From Brachyspira hampsonii (GTDB taxonomy: Bacteria > Spirochaetota > Brachyspiria > Brachyspirales > Brachyspiraceae), in contig NZ_CP019914.1 of the NCBI RefSeq assembly GCF_002214805.1, positions 2,666,001 through 2,730,000 on the forward strand: a DNA stretch of 64,000 nucleotides. Reading direction: 5' to 3'. The translations under genes and the position numbers were made by a program. Numbering within the stretch: position 1 is the first letter of the stretch; each line of letters opens with the position of its first letter. Positions 50,704-59,921 of this stretch are shown here, in pieces. The notes beneath the pieces are model-generated. The model worked only from the letters and a program-made list of their open reading frames with translations. It was not told where the DNA came from and made no database searches.

Positions 50704-51033
50704 ATGAGCGATTACAATAACTATGATGATAATTCCAACAAACCTGCACAATCTGGAATAGCACCTTGGATACCATTAATATTAGCATTAATATATACGG
50801 TTTCACCTGTAGATTTAGTGCCTGATGTCATACCAATAGTAGGCTGGTTTGAGGATGCATTATTACTGATTGTAGGCGGACTTAACGGCATACAGAATGG
50901 AGTTTTAGAAGCTAATAGTTCATTAAGAGGGATAGTAAAATTTTTAAAATGGGGACTTTTAATAGTTGGTGGTATAGGAGTTATTATAGTAGTTCTTCTA
51001 GCAGTATTAGTTTTTAAAGTAGCAACAAAATAA
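50704..51033 (+). CDS. YkvA/DUF1232 membrane protein
   Basis: 109 residues. APWIPLILALIYTVSPVDLVPDVIPIVGWFEDA in the first half is the DUF1232 (YkvA) signature: a short helix, SPVDLVPD, and a second helix. A C-terminal hydrophobic segment follows (about 82-105). AGGAG before ATG 50704. The family is membrane-associated and of unknown function. It is 21 bp after the zinc-ribbon gene. Confidence 0.88.
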   Translation: MSDYNNYDDNSNKPAQSGIAPWIPLILALIYTVSPVDLVPDVIPIVGWFEDALLLIVGGLNGIQNGVLEANSSLRGIVKFLKWGLLIVGGIGVIIVVLLAVLVFKVATK

Positions 51034-51055
51034 TTTTTTATGGAGTAATAATATT

Positions 51056-51220
51056 ATGAATGAAAATACATCTAATGATATCAATAATCAATTAACTAGT
51101 GTAAATAATAAACTTAGCAGATCTTTAAATGAATTAAATAATTCACAGCAAGCAGGCGGAATAGTGGGAACTATGTATTCAGTTGATTGGTTTTCTGATG
51201 ATATATTTTTAGTAAAATAA
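51056..51220 (+). CDS. Truncated paralogue of the 47921-48328 protein
   Basis: 54 residues. The first 42 residues (NDINNQLTSVNNKLSRSLNELN…GIVGTMYS) match the first 45 of the 135-residue helical protein (ITQLTNVNNKLSTSLSKLN…FIVGSISS). The match then ends and twelve unrelated residues (DWFSDDIFLVK) precede the stop. GGAG lies 11 bases before the ATG. It may be a remnant or a short functional homologue; its presence suggests an old duplication of the pair 47921-50056. Confidence 0.65.
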   Translation: MNENTSNDINNQLTSVNNKLSRSLNELNNSQQAGGIVGTMYSVDWFSDDIFLVK

Positions 51221-51246
51221 AAAATTAATTTAAGGAAATTTTTAAA

Positions 51247-52263
51247 ATGGGATTATTAGGTAATTTTGGAAAAGTAGTAGCAAAAGTAGTAGTAAAAGAA
51301 ACTGTTAAAAATTTAACATATAAAGCAGCAAATGCTAATGATAAATTGAATGAAAATGCTAAAGAGTATAATGTTAAATTTGAACTTTATACTAGAGGAG
51401 GAGTAAATAATTATTATAGATGGGAGTCAGATACTAAAAATATTAAAGCCAATTCAGAAGAAAATGTTTTGGAGAGATTAGAAAGAGCTTACGGACGGGT
51501 AAGAAATGTACAAATATTATCTGTTCAAGATATAGATAAAGATGAAAATTATGAAGATGAAAATCCATTGCCAGAAGATTATGATGAGTTATTAAAACAA
51601 GGAAAAGCGTATTATAATAATAAAGAATATGAAGAAGCCATAAAGTATTTTCAGAAAGCTGATGAATTAAACCATGATGATGAAGTTAATTTGTATTGGC
51701 TAGGATGTTCTTATAGTAGAAATGGAGAATATGATGAAGCTATAAAATTTTTAATCAAGGCTGTAGAGTTAAATCCTGATAATGAAACTAATTGGAGTTG
51801 GTTAGGTGCTTCTTATAATCTAAATGGTAATTATGAAGAAGCTATACGATGTTTGAATAAAGCGACAGAGTTAAATCCTGACAATGATTGGAATTTGGCT
51901 TGGCTTGGAAATTCTTATAATAAAAATTGTCAATTTAAAGAAGCAAAAGATATTTATAATAAACTACTTGAAAATAATAAGGATAATAAAGAAATTACAG
52001 AAAAACTTAATTTTATAAAAGATAGCGGAAATATATCCAAAAAGAGCTGGAAGGTTGCTTTAATTTTAGCTGTAATACTTCCTTCGTTCCATAGGTTTTA
52101 TGCTGGTAAAATATTTACTGGCATAATATATTTAATAATTTTAATAGTTTCTTTTAATACACCAAATTATTATGTATTTGGATTTTTTTATCTTATAGAT
52201 ATATTTTTCTTGTTAATATTAAAATTTAAAGATAAAAATGGTAAATATATAATACCATATTAA
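51247..52263 (+). CDS. TPR protein with C-terminal TM2 domain
   Basis: 338 residues. The N-terminal 100 residues are unfamiliar and basic. Three to four TPR units run from about 115 to 245 (QGKAYYNNKEYEEAIKYFQKA and NGNYEEAIRCLNKATELNPDN types). The last 70 residues have two hydrophobic helices with LPSFHRFYAGKIFTGIIYLI, the TM2 domain signature. TM2 domains anchor proteins at membranes. It may recruit partners to the membrane; partners unknown. AAGG before ATG 51247. Confidence 0.85.
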   Translation: MGLLGNFGKVVAKVVVKETVKNLTYKAANANDKLNENAKEYNVKFELYTRGGVNNYYRWESDTKNIKANSEENVLERLERAYGRVRNVQILSVQDIDKDENYEDENPLPEDYDELLKQGKAYYNNKEYEEAIKYFQKADELNHDDEVNLYWLGCSYSRNGEYDEAIKFLIKAVELNPDNETNWSWLGASYNLNGNYEEAIRCLNKATELNPDNDWNLAWLGNSYNKNCQFKEAKDIYNKLLENNKDNKEITEKLNFIKDSGNISKKSWKVALILAVILPSFHRFYAGKIFTGIIYLIILIVSFNTPNYYVFGFFYLIDIFFLLILKFKDKNGKYIIPY

Positions 52264-52290
52264 AATAATAACTATATTTAGGAGCAAAAA

Positions 52291-52740
52291 ATGAAAAAAA
52301 TTATTTTATTATTTTTATTAATATCAAGTTTCTTATTTACTGAAGAAATATCTTATATAATACTTGATTCTTATATTAAAAATGAGGATCTTGTTGATCA
52401 AGTCTATTCTTATTTAGAGAAAAAAACTATTGAAGAATTACTTGAAATAAAAGATGATTATGATGGTAGTAATCTTTTATTTTCAGCTGTAGCGTGGAAT
52501 CTATTAAAACTTGCAGAAATGTTGTTAAAAAAAGGATTTGATCCTAACTACAAAAATAATAATGGAGATACTGCGTTATTTGAATGTGCTTCCATAGAAT
52601 GTATTATTTTATTATACCATTATAATGCTGATATAAATATAAGAAATAAAGAAGGAAAAACTATATTAGGTAAATATATAGAATGGAATGTTGACAAAGA
52701 TGAAATAAGAAAACTTAAAGAATTAGGTGCTAAAGAATAG
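52291..52740 (+). CDS. Exported ankyrin-repeat protein
   Basis: 149 residues. Signal peptide MKKIILLFLLISSFLFTEE without a lipobox, then two to three ankyrin repeats (LLKLAEMLLKKGFDPNYKN, NGDTALFECASIECIILLYHYNADINI). AGGAG before the ATG. It is co-directional with the TPR-TM2 gene and two small exported proteins, with 12 and 30 bp gaps. Possible immunity or binding role in the periplasm; not shown. Confidence 0.8.
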   Translation: MKKIILLFLLISSFLFTEEISYIILDSYIKNEDLVDQVYSYLEKKTIEELLEIKDDYDGSNLLFSAVAWNLLKLAEMLLKKGFDPNYKNNNGDTALFECASIECIILLYHYNADINIRNKEGKTILGKYIEWNVDKDEIRKLKELGAKE

Positions 52741-52751
52741 AGGATTAACAG

Positions 52752-53180
52752 ATGAAAAAAATTTTATTATTTTTGTTGCTAATTTTTAATTCTACTATTT
52801 TTGGACAAGAAAATATTCCTAAATATTCTTTTAATTATTCAGATAAAAAGAAAGAATATTATGAAGAAATTGATAATCCTGTATTATTTACAATAGGTTC
52901 TTTTATAATTAACGCGAAATCAAAAATGTATTATAGTTATTATATTCATATTTTTATGGATCCATTGAGACCTCATGATTTTAGAGAATCAGATATTGAA
53001 GCTTATGAAGAATGTATAAAATATACTGAATTTTGTTTAAAAAACATTAGTGTGGAAATAGAATTAGGTACTACATTTTATTATATCAAAAATATTATGA
53101 TGGATGAATTTGGGATTACTATTTATATAGAATTAGAAGACATAATTGATTATCCATATTCAGAAGATTTTGATATATAA
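52752..53180 (+). CDS. Small exported protein, unrecognised
   Basis: 142 residues. Signal peptide MKKILLFLLLIFNSTIFG, cleaved probably after Gly-Gln. The mature part is acidic and Tyr-rich with two Cys in ECIKYTEFC. No family recognised. It lies between two other small exported proteins in one transcript. Confidence 0.65.
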   Translation: MKKILLFLLLIFNSTIFGQENIPKYSFNYSDKKKEYYEEIDNPVLFTIGSFIINAKSKMYYSYYIHIFMDPLRPHDFRESDIEAYEECIKYTEFCLKNISVEIELGTTFYYIKNIMMDEFGITIYIELEDIIDYPYSEDFDI

Positions 53181-53209
53181 AGTAGAAAATTAATAATTAA
53201 GGATAAAAA

Positions 53210-53557
53210 ATGAAAAAACTAATTTTATTTTTAGTAATGTATATAAATATTTTCGCCATTGATATTAAATATCCTACAGGTTATACCCAATATTCTATAG
53301 ATCTAACAAAATATAATAGTGCTAATTCTTTTATAGAAGATTTTTCAAAATTATTTAATGGAGCTATTAATAACAGTCTTTTTGGGTTTTACATAAAAAT
53401 TGAATATATTGATAGTTTTTATAAAGAATTTAGTGAATGGTGTGATACTTTTGTATTTATAGAATTATCTAAAAAATATTGTAAAAAATTTAATGTTAGA
53501 ATGACATACGTATATATTAATGATAATGATATTAGAATATATTTTGTAAAAAATTAA
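53210..53557 (+). CDS. Small exported protein, unrecognised
   Basis: 115 residues. Signal peptide MKKLILFLVMYINIFA, then a small alpha/beta domain with one Cys pair region (FSEWCDTF, KKYCKKF). AAGGA precedes ATG 53210. Last gene before the right copy of the flanking repeat. Function unknown. Confidence 0.62.
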   Translation: MKKLILFLVMYINIFAIDIKYPTGYTQYSIDLTKYNSANSFIEDFSKLFNGAINNSLFGFYIKIEYIDSFYKEFSEWCDTFVFIELSKKYCKKFNVRMTYVYINDNDIRIYFVKN

Positions 53558-53583
53558 AAATTTTATATAGTCTATTTTTAAAT

Positions 53584-53660
53584 ATAGTTAATAATCAACA
53601 GAATTATTAACTATGTTTAAATTTTTAATCTATTTACAGTGTGTATTATAATAAATAAAA
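53584..53660 (+). terminator. Terminator and right copy of the flanking repeat
   Basis: Perfect 12-bp stem (53584-53595 with 53603-53614) followed by TTTAAATTTTT. The hairpin arms and the following 40 bases closely match 50090-50160, the tail of the 571-residue gene. Confidence 0.75.
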
Positions 53661-53661
53661 A

Positions 53662-56600
53662 TTAATCTCCAAAAACGCTTTTTACTATACTGTAAATTGA
53701 AGAAGCAAATCTTTTTTCTACTTTTAGAGGATTAATTAGAGTTTCAATACCGTCATTTATCTCGCAAAACTCTATATCTCCAAACTCAATATCTTCATTA
53801 GCGTCCATTCCAAAATACATATAGTCAAATGAGATGTGAACAGCAATATTGAGATAAGTATCTTTTAATATGTACTCGCAGAAACTTCCGCCGTCCATAG
53901 TCTCGCCTCTAGTCATGTCGTATTTATTTGCTAATGACATCAATACGCCTGCTTTTATTTTTTTGGAATTAAGAGAAGTAATTTTATCTTCGCTTATATC
54001 TTTTTCTTTAATATCAGAATATTTAAAATCAAGCTGTTCTATAGGCTGCGATATCTCATAGTCTGATAATTGGTTTTTCCATTTTGCTATAGTGTCAGAG
54101 CTTAATTCTGAAGGGTGTACTAAAGTTATTAAAGCATTTTCTTTGATAGTGTACTCTTCTTCATCAACAGTATTAAAAGTGCCGTCTTCCATATATCTGA
54201 AACTTTCTATTAAATTGTTATTCTCATCATAAACACCCCATATAAGTTTTAATGCAAATAGATTCATTATAGGGTTTTCAACAAATACAGTTTTGAAATT
54301 ATCATAAGTCCATTTTCTACCGTTTAATAATACTTTCTGAAGTCTTATTTTCTGACTCTGTATTAAAGTTTTTATCTCTTTTTTGAGAGCAGAGCATTCT
54401 TTTTTGGCATTATCTGCTTCTGTTTTGTCATCTTTGCTGTTAGGAGCTGGGAGCGATTTTATTATTTTTTGTTTGTCATTATCTGTTATTGTGAGTTCAA
54501 GATCATTGTTTATTGATAATGTAAATGTTCTTTTTGCCTCTCCTCCATAGCTTAAAACTTTTTCGCCTTTTCTGTCAAATCCGAAATTAGGTATTATTCT
54601 GTCTGAAAGCTCATCGGCTGTCATATCAAGTAAGTAGGCAGCATTTTCCATAGTTTCTATTGCCACTTCTTTTATTTTAGCAGTAGGTGCTTTTCTTGTG
54701 AGGCTGTCTACTAATATTAATGCATAGCTTTTTCCGTTTAATGCGATACATTTTACAATAAATGCACCCATAACAGTGCGTGAACCTTTAGCAAACTCTT
54801 TTATAAGAGGATAAACTTTATCTATCTTTGAATTATCAGAATATAAAAGATAAGGTATTAAAATATTTTTTTTGTTAGCTTCGTAATTAGAATCTTTCCA
54901 ATAAATATACAACATTTCTAAAGCATTAGTAAATGAAGAGGTATCAAGAATCTCAGTAAGCATATCGCAGTCTTTTAATCTGGCAGGCTCAATTAAGTTC
55001 ATATATTCCATAATAATATATTTAAATATTCTCTCATCAGCCAATTTTCCATTATTGTATAAAACTTTTGTCAAATGAACATCATCTAAGAATTTTATAT
55101 TTTTTTCATAATTTGTATTGTAGTAGGTATCTATAAACTCCAAAACCTCATCAATACTTTTGAAATTATTGCCGTATTTTTTAAGATTCCAATTCTTAAT
55201 AATATTTTTTAATGCCCCTTTAAGTTCTGATGATCTTACCTTCTCTGACATCTTTTCGACATATTCTCTTGTAATAGCTTCATTATCAGAAATAACTTTG
55301 ATACAATGTCTTTTTACTTCGGCTCTCTTTGTATTTTCAAGAACTGTATAAATCAAATGATAATTTTCATAATTATATTTATTATACAAAGTCTTTAATA
55401 TATCTAATGCTGTATTTTTATTTGATGCTATATTATCTTTTATAAACTTATCATCATTTAATATATTTACCACTTCATCAAAATAGCTTTTAAACAATTC
55501 ATCTTTTACGCTGTTTATAATAACATTATTATTTTCATCTACGCATCTAAGCTCTTTGTATAATGTAGGAAGGCATTTGCCGCCATAGTCATAATAATAA
55601 TTTGAAAAATCTCCTGCATAATCAAAATAGTATGAAAGCAGAATTTCTTTTAATGTAATATTCAATTCTTTATTATTTAATAAACTATCAATAACTTCTT
55701 TTAGAGTTTTCTTTCCTATAGATGCCTGCACTTCTATATATTTTCTTACTGCTAACTGAATTGGTAAGTATTTAAAAATATCAATAGCAAACTTTTTATA
55801 GTTTTTCATTTCTGCACTATCATAATTAAATAGAGAGTATAAATAATAAAGTTCTGTCTCAATACTATATTCAGGAAGGCTATCCCATCTGTTGCTGTAT
55901 AGATTGTATGTATTTTTTTTGTCTGTATAATATTCAATAAGCGTATCAAAGAGTTTATTTTTATCTTTATCAAATATTTCTTCTATTTTTTCTGTAGTGG
56001 TAAATGCTGGTCTTTTATTATATCTATCTGAATTATCTTCTGTAAATTTATTAACTATAGTTTGAAATACGGGTATAGACTTTTTTAAATTATTTGTGTC
56101 TATTTTATTATCATTATTCTCTAGTAAAACACCGCTAAGCACTATAAATATTCTTTTGTTTCTATCATTTTTTAAATCATTTCCTACTAAATTATAAACT
56201 TTATAAAAATCTTCTCTATAGTTTAAATATAAATCTCTTGCTCCATAAATGAACTCATAACGAAAATAATCTTCAAAATGTTTTGCTATAAATATAAAAG
56301 AGTTTGGATAATTTATTGCTTTGAGGAATTTATCTTTGGCTTTATAAGGATTGCTGTAATCTAATAATCTTAAATACTGTCCAATTTCAATATTTATATC
56401 AATAATATATTCTTCATTGTTATTTAATACTTCTATAAATTTATTTTTTATAGCCTCGTTTTTATCTAAAAGAGCAGCAATTACATTTAAAGTGTCATAA
56501 AGATTTGGAAAAATATCAAATGATTTTATAGCCGCATTTATATATTTTTCATCGCATTCTTTATTATTTTTTATAACAGAACATATTGCAATCAATGGTA

Positions 56601-57096
56601 TTACAGCATCTCTTCCCATTTTATGCAGTATTTTTTTATTGTCATTGTTATTAATAATATCAATATATTTATCTGTATATTCTTCAAACTCTTTACTGAA
56701 GTATTTATTAAAATCTTCAAAAACTGTATATATTAATTCTTCACCATTTAGAGTTCTTACATTCTCTTTATGTCTTTTCTCATATCCGTAAGCCATATAT
56801 CTGAGTGACTTTTCAAAATCTTTATTGACTATATAATCAAGAATAACATATCTAGTTCCGCCTTCTCCTTCTTTATCGTTTCCGTAAAGAAGTATCTTAA
56901 CAAAATGTTCATATCTTTTCTTTAATGCTTCATCTTCTATAGTAAAATAATCTTTCAAAAACTCATCTCTATAATAAAAATAATCATAAGAATTCTTCCT
57001 TATTTTGCTGAAATCATTTGCAGATTCGCATTTCTTTATATCATCTTCTATAGGCGAGTTTTTATAGTACATTTCAAGTTTTTCTTCTAAGTTCAT
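53662..57096 (-). CDS. Large DUF4132-domain protein
   Basis: About 1144 residues, start at ATG 57096 with AGAGG upstream. Residues up to about 880 are predicted helical-repeat (HEAT-like) with many Leu, Lys, Asn and Tyr. Near 890-1090 lie RLQKVLLNGRKWTYDNFKTVF, NPIMNLFALKLIWGVYD and LITLVHPSELSSDTIAKW, which match DUF4132 (once called MolR-related). The role of the family is unknown; it often occurs with WGR-type or AAA proteins, none of which is here. No signal peptide, so cytoplasmic. It is convergent with the small exported protein genes. Confidence 0.85.
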   Translation of the reverse strand: MNLEEKLEMYYKNSPIEDDIKKCESANDFSKIRKNSYDYFYYRDEFLKDYFTIEDEALKKRYEHFVKILLYGNDKEGEGGTRYVILDYIVNKDFEKSLRYMAYGYEKRHKENVRTLNGEELIYTVFEDFNKYFSKEFEEYTDKYIDIINNNDNKKILHKMGRDAVIPLIAICSVIKNNKECDEKYINAAIKSFDIFPNLYDTLNVIAALLDKNEAIKNKFIEVLNNNEEYIIDINIEIGQYLRLLDYSNPYKAKDKFLKAINYPNSFIFIAKHFEDYFRYEFIYGARDLYLNYREDFYKVYNLVGNDLKNDRNKRIFIVLSGVLLENNDNKIDTNNLKKSIPVFQTIVNKFTEDNSDRYNKRPAFTTTEKIEEIFDKDKNKLFDTLIEYYTDKKNTYNLYSNRWDSLPEYSIETELYYLYSLFNYDSAEMKNYKKFAIDIFKYLPIQLAVRKYIEVQASIGKKTLKEVIDSLLNNKELNITLKEILLSYYFDYAGDFSNYYYDYGGKCLPTLYKELRCVDENNNVIINSVKDELFKSYFDEVVNILNDDKFIKDNIASNKNTALDILKTLYNKYNYENYHLIYTVLENTKRAEVKRHCIKVISDNEAITREYVEKMSEKVRSSELKGALKNIIKNWNLKKYGNNFKSIDEVLEFIDTYYNTNYEKNIKFLDDVHLTKVLYNNGKLADERIFKYIIMEYMNLIEPARLKDCDMLTEILDTSSFTNALEMLYIYWKDSNYEANKKNILIPYLLYSDNSKIDKVYPLIKEFAKGSRTVMGAFIVKCIALNGKSYALILVDSLTRKAPTAKIKEVAIETMENAAYLLDMTADELSDRIIPNFGFDRKGEKVLSYGGEAKRTFTLSINNDLELTITDNDKQKIIKSLPAPNSKDDKTEADNAKKECSALKKEIKTLIQSQKIRLQKVLLNGRKWTYDNFKTVFVENPIMNLFALKLIWGVYDENNNLIESFRYMEDGTFNTVDEEEYTIKENALITLVHPSELSSDTIAKWKNQLSDYEISQPIEQLDFKYSDIKEKDISEDKITSLNSKKIKAGVLMSLANKYDMTRGETMDGGSFCEYILKDTYLNIAVHISFDYMYFGMDANEDIEFGDIEFCEINDGIETLINPLKVEKRFASSIYSIVKSVFGD

Positions 57097-57186
57097 AATT
57101 TTACCTCTGAAATCTATATTAATATATAGTATACACATTTTTATTTATTTGTCAATATATAACTATAAAAGATTAATTATAATAAA

Positions 57187-57215
57187 AAAGCCCATGCAAT
57201 AAATGCATAGGCTTT
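57187..57215 (-). terminator. Terminator of the 35-residue gene
   Basis: On the minus strand AAAGCCTATGCA and TGCATGGGCTTT form a 12-bp stem (one G-T), 5-base loop, then TTTTTTATT. It closes the transcript of the small gene at 57240-57347. Confidence 0.85.
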
Positions 57216-57239
57216 AAGGAGAAACAAATAATATAATTC

Positions 57240-57347
57240 TTATATGTATTTACTTATTATTTCATAATATTCACTTATTAATGAGCCGTAGTCTTCATCA
57301 CTAAGAAAAGTACATTCGTTATTTAAAATATTAAATAATTTAGTCAT
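57240..57347 (-). CDS. Small protein of 35 residues with strong ribosome site
   Basis: MTKLFNILNNECTF… to …EIISKYI, 35 residues, acidic, without a hydrophobic helix. AAAGGAGGT five bases before ATG 57347 is a perfect Shine-Dalgarno, and a terminator starts 25 bp after the stop. The spacing of ribosome site, frame and terminator makes it a real candidate although it is too short for most gene finders. No family known to me. Confidence 0.55.
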   Translation of the reverse strand: MTKLFNILNNECTFLSDEDYGSLISEYYEIISKYI

Positions 57348-57646
57348 AATATACCTCCTTTTACCCATTAATTGACTCTAATATTTTATGTGAAATAATT
57401 ACTAAATATTGTAGTTAATTATCACAATCATCTATTAATAATATAATAAATTGTATGATAAATACAATAACTTTTTAATATATTATTAAAAAAATATCAT
57501 AAAACATAATTGATTAGTATAGTTTATTTAAAAAAGAGGAAATAAAATATTAATATGCAATCATTATAAATTATTAAGTTTTATATAAAAAAGCAATATA
57601 CTTTATAATATGTATATTGCTTTATATTTAAATTTTTATAAATTAA
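57348..57646. other. AT-rich intergenic region
   Basis: Lies between the 35-residue gene and the Vsp-like gene, both leftward. At 57587-57625 AAAGCAATATACTTTATAATATGTATATTGCTTT is an imperfect hairpin with T run that probably terminates the Vsp-like transcript. I see no other feature. Confidence 0.5.
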
Positions 57647-58732
57647 TTAGTACCGCCAAATGCCCCAGATGTCCAATCCTCCGCCGAATGCATTATATAT
57701 ATTAAAGTCGGCACTTTTTTTCATTATTCCCTGACCTTCAGCATAGCCCGTCAAACCGAATGTAAAATTTTCCACTAAAGTAACTCGAATTTCTCCTTCA
57801 ACTCCATAATGCAAATTATATTCACCATCCACTTTATATATTTTACCCTCAAACATAAGTCTAGGCATTACATAAGTATATATTGCCCCCAATTTAGCTT
57901 CAAATTTAGCCGGCATTAATATATAGAAATATATGCTGTCAGTAGATCTTCCTCCTACATCATCATATAAATAATTAAGTGTGGCATCTTCAGCATATCC
58001 TGCATCTATAGTAGCCCATCTAGCACCTATACCATAATAGAAAGCTAATTTTACAGGAAGACTTATTTGAACAGGATAATTATCAAATCTTGTAAGCATT
58101 ATACTGCCGTATAAAGATCCTCCTAATACCATAGGAGCTATTTTTGTTCCGCCTACATCATTCGTAACTGTAGAAAGCTGTATACCGTAATGGAGCGACA
58201 TTGTAAATTCATCTAATAATCCGCCTCTAAACATAAATGAGAATTTAGGCGTTGTACTTACAGAAAGTTTTCCTCCATAATATGAAGAATCTCCTACAGA
58301 TACAGAAACAGGTAATGATAATCGGTATTTTTCTGTAGCAAAACCAAAAGAAAATGAATGGCTATGTGCAACTGTACTATTTTTATCATTAAGATTATTA
58401 TACAAACTAAATTGATATCCGAATCCAAATATACCGTAGCTTAATCCTACAAAACCTTTAGGCAAAAAAGCTAATTTTCTGCTGCCGTCAGTGTTTGTAT
58501 GACTATTATCGACTATATGTGATAAATCTAATATTGCTACTCCTAACTTAAAAGGGGTATTATGATTCATAAGCGGAGCAAAATCATATATGGTGCTGAT
58601 TCTATCTGATCCGAATCTTGTTGAGGTTACTCCTTCTATTAAATTATGCATATTATCTTTATCTACTATATCATCTATAGCAAAAGCAAAAGAGTTTAAT
58701 ATTAATAGCATCATAAATATTATTTTTTTCAT
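57647..58732 (-). CDS. Outer-membrane beta-barrel protein resembling Brachyspira variable surface proteins
   Basis: About 361 residues. A signal peptide (MKKIIFMMLLILNSFAFA, no lipobox) is followed by IDDIVDKDN. The rest alternates hydrophobic and Gly/Ser/Tyr-rich strands, as in a beta-barrel, and ends in aromatic WGIWRY, as outer-membrane proteins do. The mass, about 39-40 kDa, fits the 39-kDa Vsp family of Brachyspira hyodysenteriae. I base the Vsp link on size, architecture and my memory of the family, so it is moderate. Start at 58732 has GGAG. Confidence 0.65.
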   Translation of the reverse strand: MKKIIFMMLLILNSFAFAIDDIVDKDNMHNLIEGVTSTRFGSDRISTIYDFAPLMNHNTPFKLGVAILDLSHIVDNSHTNTDGSRKLAFLPKGFVGLSYGIFGFGYQFSLYNNLNDKNSTVAHSHSFSFGFATEKYRLSLPVSVSVGDSSYYGGKLSVSTTPKFSFMFRGGLLDEFTMSLHYGIQLSTVTNDVGGTKIAPMVLGGSLYGSIMLTRFDNYPVQISLPVKLAFYYGIGARWATIDAGYAEDATLNYLYDDVGGRSTDSIYFYILMPAKFEAKLGAIYTYVMPRLMFEGKIYKVDGEYNLHYGVEGEIRVTLVENFTFGLTGYAEGQGIMKKSADFNIYNAFGGGLDIWGIWRY

Positions 58733-58922
58733 TTTTTCTCCACTTATCATTATACTATAATACAAAACAGATATTATCTAATAATGTAAATAATTTAATC
58801 GTCGTAATAGTTTATAGTATAAACTCTATTTTTTCAAGTGCATACTTTATTTATATTTTATATAAGCTTAAGAGTAAATTAAAAGGTATTTTCTTCCGAT
58901 AAATTCATATACGGAATTAAAA

Positions 58923-59831
58923 ATGATAAAAGATTTTTTTTATTTTATAGTTATTATACTAACTAAAACTATAATAGATTTATTCAGATCATTCGGAAGC
59001 ATTATAATATTCGGATTTATTTTATATGTGCTTTCTTCTATTACTAGGCGAATATTTGCTAAAACATTAGGCTCTAAAACAGAAGTTTATATTACAGGCT
59101 GGATAGGTACTCCTATACATGAGCTTTCACATGCCTTATTTTGTTTATTATTCAAACATAAAATTAATGATATTAAATTATTCAATACGAAATCAGATAC
59201 TATAGGTTATGTTCTTCATAGTTATGATTCAAGAAGCTGGTATCAGCAAATGGGTAATTTTTTTATAGGGGTAGGGCCGATTATTATCGGTACTTTGATA
59301 GTTTATTTATTATTTATTTTATTAGCTCCTGAATTAAAAAATAATATTTTTGAAATTCCTATTATAAAATATAAACAAGTATTTAATTCTGATATATTAT
59401 CAATATTTTACTATACAATATCAAATATCTTTGTATATACTTATAATATTTTTATAAATATTATAAAAAATGTGGTAGAGTATTCTGCTTTCAAAAATAT
59501 TACTTTTTGGATATTTTTATATTTATCAATAGCAATAGCTTCTCATATGGAGTTAAGCCCAGCAGATATTTCGCATGCTTCAAAAGGTATTATAGTGATA
59601 TTTGCTTTATCATTAATACTAAATACAATATTTATTATAATGAAAGTATTTTTTAAATTTGATATTCCTATTTTTATAAATCATTTCTTTAATAGAATTT
59701 TAGAAACATATAATATGCTATTAATATTTTCGGCTATAATATCATTATTTAATTTCTTGATAACTTATATAATTTTAACGCCAATTAATTTAATAAAAAA
59801 CGGCGGATTGATTAATCCATTTACAAGCTGA
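58923..59831 (+). CDS. Membrane metallopeptidase-like protein (HELSH motif)
   Basis: 302 residues with about six hydrophobic segments. The sequence WIGTPIHELSHALFCLLF at about 57-74 places an HExxH zinc motif inside the first membrane pair, as in M50 intramembrane peptidases. A second conserved-looking site, HMELSPADISHASKG, is at about 203-217 and may provide the third ligand (Asp). Possible roles are intramembrane cleavage or a related non-peptidase function. No start problem: ATG 58923 is the first Met, ribosome site weak. Confidence 0.72.
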   Translation: MIKDFFYFIVIILTKTIIDLFRSFGSIIIFGFILYVLSSITRRIFAKTLGSKTEVYITGWIGTPIHELSHALFCLLFKHKINDIKLFNTKSDTIGYVLHSYDSRSWYQQMGNFFIGVGPIIIGTLIVYLLFILLAPELKNNIFEIPIIKYKQVFNSDILSIFYYTISNIFVYTYNIFINIIKNVVEYSAFKNITFWIFLYLSIAIASHMELSPADISHASKGIIVIFALSLILNTIFIIMKVFFKFDIPIFINHFFNRILETYNMLLIFSAIISLFNFLITYIILTPINLIKNGGLINPFTS

Positions 59832-59921
59832 TGACTTATTATGTCATTTATTACTTTTTTAAAAATAAAAATAATGAAGTTTAGATTTTATAAGAATTTT
59901 AAGAAAAATAATATTATTTAA

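Noticed and set aside
47921-57096. A prophage or integrated plasmid
   Set aside because: There is no integrase, terminase, capsid, replication or partition gene, and no tRNA-edge attachment site.
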